Source: Pyrus communis (Eukaryota > Streptophyta > Magnoliopsida > Rosales > Rosaceae). From it: 64,000 nucleotides of DNA. Both the position numbers and the translations under genes were made by a program. The stretch is taken from positions 17,698,572-17,762,571 of the forward strand of contig NC_084807.1 in the NCBI RefSeq assembly GCF_963583255.1, in the 5' to 3' direction. Shown one piece after another: positions 22,024 through 33,937 of the stretch; within the stretch, counting starts at the first letter, position 1; each line of letters opens with the position of its first letter. Under the pieces are notes generated by a model. That model was not told the origin of the DNA. It saw only the letters and a program-made list of their open reading frames with translations, and ran no database searches.

Positions 22024-22619
22024 TATATGGAGCAAAAAATAATCAAGAAAATTATGGAGGCGGCACATGTACTTTTGGGTAAAAATGACAAAATTACTCT
22101 CGAGACAAACCGGGATTCCCACGCGCATGCAACGGGCAATAACGGCTTAATCAAGTAAGAGTCAAAGGTGATAAAAAAGAGTCAAAGGTGATCAAAATGG
22201 TATTTATATTCAAAACCCTCTCATCACTCCTCATCAAATCCTCACTCAAAAGGTAACTCCCAGTTTTCCTATTCAATTTGGGATTAATTGCCAAGTTAAT
22301 TGCAAGATATTATTTCACATAATATCTTGCAATTACACCCACAATTTGACCATATGTGGCCAACCCCTATTCTCAAAATAGGGCCGGTCACTCCCTTATA
22401 AATAACCATGTTTTTCCACTAAAATGCGAGGCCATTCTTTCCCCAAAAAATTCCTATACATTTTCTCTCTCAAATTCTAACTTTAGCATTGGAGATTCTT
22501 CGACCAAAGCCTCCCCCATTCATCGTGGGCACGTGAAGCTTTTGGCCTTAATCTTAGGTGTTATTATTTTGTAGGTGCATTTTCATTAAAGGAGAAGATG
22601 GCGGAAATTTGCATTCACA
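22024..22619 (+). repeat. 5' LTR
   Basis: Matches 25817-26385 with scattered differences, including a duplicated GAGTCAAAGGTGAT at 22160-22190. It contains TATAAATAACCATG (22398-22411), a probable LTR TATA box. AATTGGTTTCATTG at 22620 may be the primer binding site, though the match to a tRNA is not certain. Confidence 0.8.
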
Positions 22620-22742
22620 AATTGGTTTCATTGAGAATTTAATTCACACGCTTGAAGAAGATTTTCGCATTCAAAGTTTCTCATTTCTTGTTCGTTCGTA
22701 AATTTTTCATACTTTCTTATTCCTAGAATTTTTTTTAATTCT

Positions 22743-23900
22743 TTGAATATAGGTAAGGGAAAAAATATAATGACAGGAAATTTGGAAACCATGACGAACA
22801 GAACTTCCTACGTTCAAAGATCTGGATCAAATGATGGAGGACGAGACGTAGCCCTACCACGACGATCCACGAGGCTCAATGCGATGGCAAAAAGAGCAAC
22901 TTTGCCACCACGAAGCACCACCACCATGGCAGCCACGGGGACCACTGTGGCAGTGGGGAGTGAACCAGCTTTATGGCAGTAGAACCATCAGGCCACGACC
23001 TAAAAGGTGTAAACCTTGGAGGCAGCACAGCTTGCTGCCACTTCAGCAACCTAGGCCTAGACTCCAGCAGTAGCCTGGCAAGCCTAGGCCCACACCACAG
23101 AGCAGCGCCAAGCCCAAGCCTACGTTACACAACAGCCAGCCCAAGCCACACCGAAGAGAAATGAGGCCTAGTGCACGCGCGCTTCAGCGACCTAGCCCAC
23201 GTTAGCGATCCGGCCCGCTCCCTCAACCTAACCCGTTTCCATGGTCCAGCCCACTCCCGTGGCCCACTAAGCAATCCGAACCAGTGTAAGACCGGTTCAA
23301 CTATCCCAGCTTCAGATTTCAGGATCGACAATTGAACCGGGGGTATTTTCACCTCATTTCTCCGCAGATTTGACATATTCCAACTCAAACCTCACGCTCA
23401 GAGTCTATTACACTTCCACTACTGAAAGAGACATACACCATCCAAGTTTCTCAACCCCAAATGGCAAACAACACTTGTCTTGACAAGTCATAGAGTTGAC
23501 AAACGCCCTCGTGCATCAGACTACTTTGTGAATTAGCTTTTGCAACGTATCGAGATGCAGCGTGCCCTAGACGAGGTGTCCCAAAGTAGGACAAGGACAG
23601 ACGACGAATCTCTCCAGTAGTGTCCCAGCAAGCAACCACTCGACCAGTCACGAACCAAGCGTTCTGGCAGTGTACACTCTCGAATGGGCCCTCAAGATAG
23701 CGTATACTCTCTTCTTTGTGCGCAGAGGAGCGTGTACTCTAGGTTAAGCCCACGGACGAGCATACATTCACTGTTGGGGCTAGACTCCGATAATCAAAAT
23801 GAGCAACCTTCCAGGCGAAATGTTCATTCGCGTCTAAGCCCACCAGGGGCATCTTTCACCTCACATCGAAGTAGGTAACACGACGGAACAAATGCACCGC
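22743..23900 (+). pseudogene. Degenerate gag-like region, proline/arginine rich
   Basis: Position and composition suit a gag leader of this element class. No single frame stays open beyond about 90 codons, and repeated motifs (AGCGTGTACTCT, GCCCA) replace recognisable domains. I do not identify a domain. Confidence 0.35.
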
Positions 23901-24479
23901 AGTCGCAAATAGACGAGCTAAGCATATGAAAGAGAAGCCTAGACCAACATGTCACGATCGGGTGCAGTGGAGCTTAGAGGAAAATTTAGGAAGAAGTTGA
24001 GAGGCTCCTAATTGAATGATTACGCGACTTCCAGCGCAACGAAGCTACTAACAAGGCGCTCCAACAAGACATGGCCAACATAAGCGAGTCACCTTTCATT
24101 GACAAGATCGAGCAGACAGAACTATCCCACATAGATTGTCAGATATAAATATTACTTATGTTCTGACAAACACAGCAGCTTAACCTAATGATGTGTAGGG
24201 GCATATGAGTATCAAAATGAATATCAGCCTAACTACCAAGAATCGGGGGCAGGTCTTGTTCTCAACACTCTAGACAATACAGTACTGAAGTAGCACATCA
24301 CTAGTAGCCGAGCATCACGGACCTAGTGGTCCAATTCCTCCTGCTGTGCATAACCTAGCCCCAGCTAAACCCAACTTTGTGCTCACAACCGTGCCTACCT
24401 ACTTCATGGTTCCCGACAACTTTTGATTTGTCACCATGGCTTCTAACTATGCCGATCTTGAGATGTGGCTCGCGCCTAC

Positions 24480-24790
24480 CAAGCCCATGACACTCCAAAC
24501 TTCAAAGCATCCAATGACGGAGCAGAAGAAAATGCTTTATTAGCACTCCTGCTAGTGAATGACTTAGCGGTGAAGAAGCTTGCAGTCTATTTAGATTCTT
24601 AGCTGATGACCAACCAAGCCTCAAAATGGCACACAACGAAACATCTAATGATAGTGCTGAAGAAAGTCTGGCAGCAGCTTACCGCGCTTCCTACGTACAC
24701 ATTTACACTGGTTTCATAAGCAGTTCGAAGTCTCAAGAAGATTGCCGAACAAGACCTCACAGGTTGAGGATTATTTCAGTTATCTAGCAA
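24480..24790 (+). pseudogene. Gypsy RNase H relic
   Basis: The plus strand encodes FKASNDGAEENALLALLLVN, then DLAVKKLAVYLDS, a stop, LMTNQAS and KKVWQQL. This follows the pattern of Gypsy RNase H (NEAEYEALL..L, SDSQLVxNQ, YLxKVxxL). Premature stops confirm decay. Confidence 0.65.
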
Positions 24791-24824
24791 TCTAATTTTC
24801 CTCAGCTGCGCTCATAATAACTTC

Positions 24825-25100
24825 TATGCTCTCTAGTGTGAGAGGGTAAAATAATTCCCCGACACCCATATGGGTCTGCTCTCCAGTACAAGAAGATAAA
24901 CTAATTGTTTTCCAGTGCAAAAGGGTAAACTAAATCCCTGACACCCATCTGGGTTTGCTCTTTAGTGCAAGAGGATAAACTAATTGCTCTCCAGTGCGAG
25001 AGGGTAAACTAATTCCCCGACACCCATCTAGGTCTGCTCTCCAGTGTAAGAGGATAAACTAATTGCTCTCTAGTGCGAGAAGGCCACACAACTCAAAAAA
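24825..25100. repeat. Tandem repeat, about 80 bp period, over three copies
   Basis: Each unit combines CTCCAGTGCGAGAGGGTAAA with ..CCCCGACACCCATCTGGGTCTG and a shorter CCAGTGCAAGAGGATAAACT. The two sub-units are related to each other, so the array grew from a roughly 30 bp seed. Confidence 0.8.
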
Positions 25101-25800
25101 TCGAATACTCGAAGACCAGCTAAGTAGTAAATGGTTAGGGGGCAGCATCCACTTCGCACTCAACAGTTCACTCATCTGACACTTCATCCTTAGCAGCTCC
25201 ATCCTTGATTGCTCCATCTACAGCAGCTAAGAATTCAAATTCAAGCATTTTCCTCATTCTTGGCAAGCAGCCTAGATGTGGCAGCCCAAACCATAGCCCA
25301 TGCCACGCCACTTCCTTGGCCCATGCCGAGCCAGCCCTTGGCTTTAGTCAAGCTAAGCAACACAAGTTGTGGCCCTTGCCACACCATTTCCTCGGCTCAT
25401 GCCAAATCGACTTCTGGCCCTTGCCAATCGACGTGTGGCACCATCCCGACAACTGCCTCGTGGTAGCATCACCCAAGAAGAAGATAAAGAAAATTAATTT
25501 TTTTACATTGGTGCAGATAAGACAAAGAAATCAAAGAAAGACGGTTCTTTGTACGGGCAAGCAAATAAGAGTGCTAGGGAAGGGGGAGCAAATATCCTCT
25601 AGCTTTCTCTGTTTCTTTTAGGGATAAATAATTGCTCTTCGAAGTTGATTTAATCCCCTACTGAAGGTAGGCTTAAATAGGCTTTAAAGGCGATTTATTT
25701 CCCTTTCATAGAAGAATCTAATTCCAAGTCCAAGTAGGAATCAGCATCAAAGTTAGAGATTTCTACACCTGCTGCACTTTCCTACGAGTAGCCTAACAAG

Positions 25801-26385
25801 TGTCAGGGCATTTTTGGAGCCAAAAATAATCAAGAAAATTATGGAGGCAACACATGTTCTTTTGGGTGAAAATGACAAAATTACTCTCAAGGCGCACCGG
25901 GATTCCCACGCGCATGCAATGGACAATAACGACTCAATCAAAGAAGAGTCAAAGGTGATCAAAATGGTATTTATTCAACCCTCTCATTACTCCTCATCAA
26001 ATCCTCACTCAAAAGGTAACTCCCAATTGTCCTATTCAATTTGGGATTAATTGCCAAGTTAATTGCAATATATTATTTCACATAATATCATACAATTACA
26101 CCCATAATTTGACCATATGTGGCCGGCCCCTATTCTCCAAATAGGGTTGGTCACTCCCCTATAAATAGCCATGTTTTCCCACTAAAATGCAAGGCCATTC
26201 TCTCCTAAAAAAATTCCTAAACATTTTCTCTCTCAAATTCTAACTTTGGCATCGGAGATTCTTCGGCCAAAGGCCCCTCCCTCCAATTCATCGTGGGCGC
26301 GTGAGGCTTTTGGCCTTAATCTTAGGTGTTATTATTTTGCAAGTGCATTTTCATCAAAGGAGAAAACAGCGAAAATTTGCATCCA
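25801..26385 (+). repeat. 3' LTR
   Basis: Begins TGTCAGGGCATT and ends TTTGCATCCA before TAGTA. It holds CTATAAATAGCCATG (26159-26173) in the same place as the 5' LTR. Confidence 0.8.
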
Positions 26386-27324
26386 TAGTATATTTCTTGC
26401 TACTTTTTTATAGCCATATCGATTGAATGCGATATTTCCCAACTTTAATTCTTCTTTTCTGAAATTTGAAACATTTTATTTTCTTCATCGTGCTTTGTTG
26501 GAATTGACCAATATCTTGTCCTACATCATACTCCTCCACTTGAAAGGAACTCGACCTGTGTTTGTCTGCAAACGATCTTGATAACTAGTAGACAACTCCC
26601 TTGTTAAGCAAATAAATTCTTTAACTCAAGAAGCAAAAATTTCAGTGTACTTAGGTGGAATAATCATGAAGTTAATTCCATACAAATTAAAATATGCCAA
26701 AAATAACTGATTTATTAGATTGATGATTCTCCAAGGTCATAACAGTTTCCGAATCACTCATACCTTAAATTTCTTGAGCCTCCACTTATGAAGGGTCTTC
26801 TTCAATGAGACTGTCAACAAGCAAAATTTCTTGTTCTTTTTCTTCCACCTTGGACATCCACCGTTTTTTGGCATATAATGAAATATTAGTCTCCGTCATT
26901 TTAGCTTGTTTTCTAATAGTTGCTTGATCTGTCTTTTCCAGTTACAATTTGTAGAAATCAGAAAAAATTTCTTTACCACTTAGTCGCTTCAACCAATACC
27001 AAGTTTGAACGGGAATTTTTCCTTGTTGTCGCCTAAACTCTTGCAATTGATCACACAATAAACGCATATCACCTTGTTGTCGTTTACTATTTTGGTTTTA
27101 AGATTTATACACTTTTTATCATGGTCTCTTAGGGAAAAAAATTTAAACAAAATTGTGAAGTCCTTTACACTCGAGGCAAAGAAAATAATTTAGACCGAAC
27201 CAATCCTAGTCATGGCACAATCTCTTGGTCCATAAATTGATTAAATGCACAAAACACAATCTAGCACTCAATCACTCTATCTGTTGGAAGCATCAAATAA
27301 TAAAACGCTTGCCTTTTCTCTCAA

Positions 27325-27328
<4 letters not shown>

Positions 27329-27357
<29 letters not shown>
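27329..27357. repeat. Poly-T run of 29 bases
   Basis: A T run inside tandem unit 1, absent from the matching position of unit 2 (about 49050). Confidence 0.9.
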
Positions 27358-27789
27358 GGGGAAACATCTCAACCCTTTTTTTAGCACTGTGAGCAAAAAC
27401 GGATTCAGGGAAAATAGTTCATAGAGTAGACCTCATAAGCTGCATATTTTGGCATCCAACATAATTTTTGGCACATTTTGCACATCTGTCTGTCCAAGGT
27501 TAAGCGGTGTAAGGAATCCAAGGATCTTTCTACCTAGTATTAATTTTTATTTTTTTTAATTGATGGATCTTTTAGTATTTCACATTGATAATCCTTATGT
27601 ATTGGAATCACCTAAGCCCTCTAACACAGATTGGATACCGAACGAATTAACAATAAGTACAAAACTGATACTTAATTCTTGTATGTGGTGATATTCTTTA
27701 AAAAGCAGATACGGTCAGCAGATAATCATTTTGAATGTTTAAGAAGTATACTTTACAAAGTCAAAGAGTATAAAGAATTTGGTAATTTA

Positions 27790-29490
27790 GCCAAATGTCA
27801 ATAAAAATTTTACTATTAAGCCATATATCAATGACATACTTTTGTTTTGAACTTAATCAATGATATATTTGTACTAATTCGATATAGGTCAATGATGAAT
27901 GCCACATAGGCTTTAAGTCATTATAAATAGTTAGAATTTGAATATTTTATTATTCACTCTCTCTTTCTCTCTCTATAAATGTTATATGAGCTTAAACTAT
28001 TATAAATATAGATTTAGATCATCTCTTGATCAATTTGTGGAGATCTTCCGGCCGATGGATCTCATTCATTGATACAAATCCAACGGCCAAAATCTCTTAT
28101 CCTTCTCTTTCTCCCTCACTTCGAAGCTCTCAACCTCGAACCACCAACTCCTCAAATTCCAAATTAAATTCAACCCTACCTCAAAATCAACTCCACCACT
28201 ACCACAACTCACCCAACCCATAACCACCAATTGCAAGCCCCTCACCTTACCATCTCCAAAATCAGCCCCACCACCACCACATCCCACGATTGCAAGTCCC
28301 TTGACCTTAAAATCTCAACCGATGTTAATGAAACAACAAAGAGAGGGGTCGTCCAAACCAATGTCTTTTGGTTGTAGAGATCTTTTTCATATACGGAAGA
28401 ATAAGAGTGAGAGAAATCTCAAAGATGAAGAAGAAGAAAGAGATGACAAATAAAAAACTAAAACAGTAAGGGATAGTGAAAAAATAAATCAGACTTAGAG
28501 CACAGATGACATGCAATTGAATTTGGGGTTTGTTAACAACGATGGGGTGTGGGGTGAGAGGGAGAAATAGGAGTTGAGGGGGAAGAGAGGCAGGGGAAGA
28601 GGATATGGCCGTTGGATTTCTATTCCTATAGAACTGATCTTGAGAGGATCTGAATCCAATAAATAGTTAGAATATGTATATTCTATCACTCTCTCTCGCC
28701 CTACGTTTACATGAAAGAGTCTACTCAAGTAAAAAAAAAGGGAACCAGAAAACAGACACTGCATTGCAATGTTCGAATCCAAATGTAAAAAATAGAACCA
28801 AGTAACGGACACTGCATTCTAGTGTTTGAATCCAATTGTAATTAAAAAAATAAAAAATAAAAAAAACAAAAACAAAAAAACAAAAAAAGCGGACACTGCA
28901 TTGCAGTGTTGAATCCAATTGTAAAAAAAAACAAAACTAGGAAACGGACACTGCATTACAGTGTATGAATCTAAATGTAAAAAACAAAGATAGGAAACGG
29001 ACATTGCATTACAGTGTCTGAATCTAAATGTAAAATTGGGAGTCGTGTGACGTGTGAAGTGTAGGAGACATGTGAGTGATGGAAAAAATAGAACTAGGAA
29101 ACGAACATTGCAACGCAATGTCTGAATCCAAATGCACAAAGGAACATGTAGGAGGCATGTGAGTGATGAAAAAAACGAAACCAATAAATGGACGCTGCAA
29201 CTCAGTGTCTGAATCCAAATGTAAAAAATAGAGTCAGGAAACAGACACTGCATTGTCTGATCCATACTGACTTATTCCAAATATAAAACTATAAGAAAGA
29301 GAGTGTTAGTTGAAGTGGATGCCAAATGTAGTTGCAGATTTTGTAATTTTTATTTATTTTAAATGCATTTAAGTATCACAATATATGATTGACCTATTTA
29401 TGATTAACATAACTATTGTTGATCTATTATTAATATTTTAACTTCTTACTGATTTTTCACAAAATCACCCTAAAAAATTTCATATATGAC
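27790..29490. other. Foreign segment replacing the kiwellin coding region
   Basis: Homology with unit 2 stops at about 27790 and resumes at about 29497. Inside are a roughly 45 bp direct repeat (TAGTTAGAAT...CACTCTCTCT at 27930-27965 and 28660-28698), a purine-rich block (28370-28610) and a minisatellite (28740-29270). No gene is seen. It may be an unidentified transposon. Confidence 0.5.
28740..29275. repeat. Minisatellite of about eight units, each with a short hairpin core
   Basis: Units of about 50-90 bp share a GGACACTGCATTGCAGTGT core followed by TGAATCCAAATGTAAAAAA. Cores begin near 28755, 28808, 28892, 28947, 29000, 29104, 29191 and 29244. Two are perfect 7 bp hairpins (28893-28909 and 29105-29121). 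Confidence 0.8.
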
Positions 29491-29496
29491 AAAAAT

Positions 29497-29525
29497 GCAT
29501 ATATTCTGGTCTGATGCGCAATTGA
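29497..29525 (+). pseudogene. Last codons of a lost kiwellin gene
   Basis: ATATATTCTGGTCTGATGCG matches the end of the intact gene (50148-50167, coding IFWSDA) and is followed by CAA where the intact gene has its TAA stop. The matching 3' UTR, including TTCCAATAAAAATTAGTGTG, continues. This is the only coding part left in unit 1. Confidence 0.85.
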
Positions 29526-30614
29526 GTGGTTTCCTCCAGTTTTCCAATAAAAATTAGTGTGAAAGGTTCAATGCTTTTGTTGGCCTAGCTCATACCTAAT
29601 GACGCTACTGTGTTAAAAAGTGTGAAGCTGTACAACATGTTGTACTATCATCATCTCTCCTGTTTCTTCTTTCGTAGTATTCCAAGTTTTTGGGGGGATA
29701 AAGTTCACTTGAAATAGTGAAATGAGTAATCTTCTTTTGTCATATATTTGACATTGTATTTTTGTCTCTCTTTTTGGTGTCAATTGGATATTATTTTGTT
29801 AAACTATCAAATTTAACAATATGCATTAATAGACTAAATAACCAATCGTTTTTAATTTGACAGTATGACAATATATAATCTCAACATGACATTAATATTC
29901 AACTTCTGAATTATAACCATACATCATCCACGTTTAAATCTTATTTTGCATCTATATTTAGTCCCAAGTTTAATTAGAAGCCCTCTCAAGATCCAAAAAG
30001 ATTTTCTTTCTAGCTATTTCTTTAGTCCATATCGTTTACTTTTAGTATCTTTTTGGGTAATTGATAAAAAACTACCTCAACTATTGGTTTGATGACACTT
30101 TCATACCTCATATGTTAAAAATGACAATGTCAAACCTCATCTTACGAATTTGTGCCAATATCAGACCTCCGTCAGTTTTTCTGTTACTTTTTCTGTTAAA
30201 TGCTGACGTGGCCAGAGATGGGACCCACTCACTAGTCCAACTGGATTAAAAAAAATAAAATATATTTTTCATAATTAAATATTCAAAAATTAAAAAACTA
30301 AACTAATAAAAAAGGCCTAGGGATGCGGGCCTTCCTTTCTTCCACCCGCACCAACCCTTCTTTCTCTCTTTTCTTTATCTTCTCCCGCAGCTCTCTCCCA
30401 CTCTAACTCCCTCTTCTCTCTGCAACCATCAGCGCTGAGGAGGAGAGCAGCGGAGAGAGGGAGGAGAAGAAGGGTCTAAAGGCGAAGAAAGTGGAGGTGG
30501 GAAGGAGATGAGGGTTTTGACGACCGAGAGGAGGTGGAAATCAAGAGGTCGAGAGGAAGAGAGAGGTCGGAGGAGGGACTAAGTGGAGAGAAGGTAGGAG
30601 GGTGATGGGTGTGT

Positions 30615-32855
30615 TGACACACCCCGACCGAGATCAGGGCGTGCTGGCCGTCACACGGAGGTGACGTAGCCATGTGCACGTGCGGAAGCTAAAGAAAGTA
30701 ATGTAAAAGTACAAATAATTTAAAAACTAGCATACAAAGTACTAAGACAAGTGCTAGCATAAGTGAAACGCTAAGTTCAGAGCATAAAGTCTACAGCAGT
30801 CCAAAGAAAATGATACGACAATAGTACACCCGAAGGTGACCCTACAATGGTGAGTATCTGTCAGAAATGCCGGCACGCCCTTTGGGAAAACCACCGAACC
30901 TGCTAGACCACTAGAACCTGGAGGGGTGCAAAACAAAAGCGTGAGTGGGCAAAACAAAGCTCTTTGAAAACCATTTAGCAAAATACATTCTAACCCCTCG
31001 CCATAAAACCTGTATACTTCCCAGAAAATAAACATATATACGTATGTATAAATATGCCAAACATGCTTAAGGGTATATCAATCATGCTCAAGAATGTGCC
31101 ATGTCAAAGCCTCATAATGATATGCAAGTGCTCAAGTATAAATCACATCCATAGCATAACATCTGGCAGCCGGAGTCACCTAACGTGACCTGTACGGCTG
31201 CATTTAGAGCTCAAATCTCAAATTCAATAACTGAACCTGCCCACGAGTCGGAACCACCTAAAGTGGTCTGTACGACAGGCCTGGGTGTAATACATATGTA
31301 CGCTCTAGTGCTACGATCACGTGAAGGCTGTGCGAATACTCGCGGGTCACCTACGAGTCGGAACCACCTAATGTGGTCTGTACGACAGGACTGTGTACCT
31401 AACTTGGATCCAAGTTGAGCGTGTGGTGCGGGAGGTGAACATCACGTGAAGGACTGTGCCCTACTCTGGGCGGGAGCACTAACACCGGGGGTGCAGGTTA
31501 TGAGCTCTTTAAGCATCTCAATCTACTACTGAACAATAATCACGAATACCACTTACCTGGCACTTACCTGCGCTTCCACAGCACCAAATACGCATATATA
31601 TATATGCATGCCACTACTAATGCATGTGATGATGCATAAATGATAAGAATATGGTGCATGGCATAACATAAATAACCCTTTTTAAACATTTTCTGGGAAT
31701 ATAAATGTATATAGGTATATACGGAAAACCAAAAGCCCACTCACTGGTATGTGGAAGGGTCGTAGCCCCCCTGCCTCGAGTGTGCACGCTCGTCCTCGGG
31801 ATACGAATCACCTATATGCGAAATAACTACGAAAATGTTAATTTAAAAGCACATAACCAACTTCTCGTAATAACTTCTCATACATTGCTCAAAATGGACA
31901 ATTGAATATACCAACGTGCTCTACACAACCTCAGGATCACAACCATATTTTTAGAAAAATTTTCCTCCGCCGCACGCGCCCCCATGCGCCGGCCAAGGCA
32001 CGGCCACACGCGCAGGCACGTGCGGTGCACACGGACGGCGTCAACTGACGCCGTTAGGAATATTCCGTCAGTTTTGACAGATTCTATTAACGGCGTCAGG
32101 AATATTCCGTCAGATTTGACGGAATATTCCGTCACCTTCTCCGGCGAGTCTCCGGTGCCGTCGCCGGCGCCGGAAAACTGGGAAAATTTCAAACTTAGTT
32201 TTCTCACTCGTTTCTCAACCAATTTTCATGATTTTTGAACCAAAATGAAGCTTAGGACTAGTAGAATCACGATATACCACTTTTAAAGGCTAAAAACCAC
32301 GCGATCATACCTGTCTTCAAACTTAAAAAACCGGCCAACTTTGAACTAAGCTATCCCGACGTCCAAATTTGTCCAACGAAGCACTCCGAGGCTCCTTGGG
32401 ACCTCACTAAGACACCTATGAGCTTCAAAAGTCCAAAAACATGCTAGATTAAGTTTGCATGAATAGTGTTCAAATCGGATTACCTTGAATCGACGTGAAA
32501 ACGAATGATTTCTCACCTGAAAATAGTATGGTTGCACTCGCACGAGCTTCACGAGTTCGAAGGTGTCCTTAGTTTCCTCGATCTGGGATGGTTTGAGGGG
32601 TTTTGGGTTTGTCCGTACAAGTTTGAAGGAAGAAGAAGAATAATAGAGGACTTGGGGGGGAGAGAGAGAGAGACAGGGAAGAGACAGAGGGAGAGGGAAA
32701 CACGGGAGAGAGAGACAGTGTGTGTGAGTGTGTGTGTGTGGTCCAACACATGCCACTCCACACAAAACAACCAATAACGTGACCAAAAACGAACTAGGGG
32801 GCAAAGTCGTAATTTCACACGTACGTTAATAAGAATTTTGGGACGGGATGTCACA
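30615..32855 (-). mobile_element. Solo LTR (Ty3/Gypsy type), 2241 bp
   Basis: On the minus strand it runs from TGTGACATCCCGTCCC to GGTCGGGGTGTGTCA, typical Gypsy LTR ends. TGTGT at 30610-30614 and 32856-32860 is a perfect target duplication. There is no internal region, so the element was reduced to one LTR by recombination. It is CpG-richer than its surroundings and carries three repeated hairpin motifs (31175-31377). It is related to the LTR at 34267-47590. Confidence 0.85.
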
Positions 32856-32892
32856 TGTGTAGGAGGGGAAGGGGATCTGGGTGTGGGTTTGG

Positions 32893-32921
32893 TATTTTTT
32901 TTTTTTTTTTTTTTTTTTTTT
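32893..32921. repeat. Poly-T run of 29 bases
   Basis: A T run inside the right half of the foldback element. Confidence 0.9.
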
Positions 32922-33589
32922 GGTGTGGGATTTAGGTGTGGGCTTTGTTTTTTTGGTTTCTTCATTGGGGTGGTGAAGATGGACGAAGAAAGGCGACGAT
33001 GGGGTGGTGAAGGAAGGTTGGATATGGAGGGACTAGGGGAGGGATGGATCGCATTGGGAGGTGGTGGTGAGGGAAGGCTGAGTGCAAGTGGGGAGAAGGA
33101 CGAAGAAGGGAGACCACATCCCAGAAAGAGGAGAAAGAAATGAGAGAGAGAGGGTGGTGGAGGAAGGTTGGGGGGATGGTGAAGGGTTTGGTGGCTATCG
33201 AAGAGAAGAAGAAAAAGGGTTGGTGTGCATGGAAGGGAAGGCCGGATCCCTTAGGCCATTTTTTAGATTTTTTAGTTTTTTAATTTTTTTAATTTTTGAA
33301 TATTTAATTATTAAAAATATATTTAATTATTTTTTAATCCAGTTGCATTAGTGAGTGGGTTCCATCTCTGGCCACGTCAGCATTTAATAGAAAAAGTATC
33401 AGAAAAACTGACGGAGGTCTGACATTGGCACAAATTCATAAGATGAGGTATGACATTGTTATTTTTAAAAGATGAGGTATGAAAGTGTCGTTAGACCAAT
33501 AATTGAGGTAGTTTTTTCTATTGTAAATAATCAGATATTGAATCAACCAAGAAATACAGAAGAAACAATAAATACTTGATTTGTATGGC

Positions 33590-33937
33590 GGTTATAACTA
33601 GTAGATTTCTTTTTGCATTTTCTATAGCCATATCGATTGAATGCGATATTTTTCAGCTTTAATTTTTGTTTTCCAAAATTTGTAACATTTTATTTTCTTC
33701 ATCGTGCTTTGTTTGAATTGACCAATATCTTGTCCTACATCATACTCTTCCACTTGAAAGGAACTCGACCCGTGTTTGTCTTTAAATGATCTTGATAGCT
33801 AGTAGACAACTTCCTTGTTAAGCAAATAAATTCTTTAACTCGAGAAGCAGAAATTTCAGTGTACTTAATTAGGTGGAATAATCATGAAGTTAATTCCATA
33901 CAAAATTAAAGTATGCCAAAATAACCAAAATATTTTT
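33590..33937 (+). repeat. Kiwellin tandem unit 2, 5' piece
   Basis: Matches 26390-26715 at about nine in ten bases. The rest of unit 2 resumes at about 48339 after 14.4 kb of nested transposons. Confidence 0.8.

Larger units (their letters stand above)
22024..26385 (+). mobile_element. Decayed LTR retrotransposon (Ty3/Gypsy type), TAGTA target duplication
   Basis: Two long direct repeats (22024-22619 and 25801-26385) bound 3.2 kb of internal sequence. TAGTA at 22019-22023 and 26386-26390 is a five-base target duplication. The left LTR has lost its first bases: TGTCAGGGCATTTTTGGAGC at the right is replaced by TATATGGAGC at the left. The interior has a proline/arginine-rich region, degenerate repeats, an RNase H relic on the plus strand (24480-24790) and an 80 bp tandem repeat (24825-25100). 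No open pol remains. Confidence 0.8.
26390..30056 (+). repeat. Kiwellin tandem unit 1, coding sequence lost
   Basis: 26390-26715 matches 33590-33925. 26715-27790 matches 48385-49430, the upstream region of the intact plus-strand kiwellin. 29500-30056 matches 50150-50695, its 3' end. The three blocks are in the same order and orientation, so this is a tandem duplicate of the gene with its flanks. Between 27790 and 29490, where the coding region should be, there is unrelated sequence with a hairpin-bearing minisatellite. The 3' flank resumes at about 33523 after a foldback element. Confidence 0.85.
30061..33522. mobile_element. Foldback DNA transposon, split by a solo LTR
   Basis: The ends are long inverted repeats of roughly 280 bp (30061-30345 and 33245-33522). 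Examples are AAAAACTACCTCAACTATTG on the left against its reverse complement at the right edge, and the block with TGCTGACGTGGCCAGAGATG. GTAA flanks both sides (30057-30060 and 33523-33526). The matching place in kiwellin unit 2 (about 50695) lacks the element, confirming an insertion. Without the solo LTR it is 1.2 kb with a pyrimidine/purine-rich centre and no transposase. The superfamily is unknown; a TAA duplication would suit Harbinger, and long inverted ends would suit MULE. Confidence 0.75.

Noticed and set aside
24825..25100. Regular repeats considered as a CRISPR-like array
   Set aside because: Units are about 80 bp with related sub-units and no unique spacers, within a plant retrotransposon; it is an ordinary tandem repeat.
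28495..29265. Phe/Cys-rich minus-strand frames up to 148 codons
   Set aside because: Produced by the minisatellite; repeats of one unit give similar peptides without a start context or homology.
32346..32965. Overlapping frames of 138-152 codons on the minus strand
   Set aside because: They run through GT/GA microsatellites and a poly-T tract inside a solo LTR and a foldback element.
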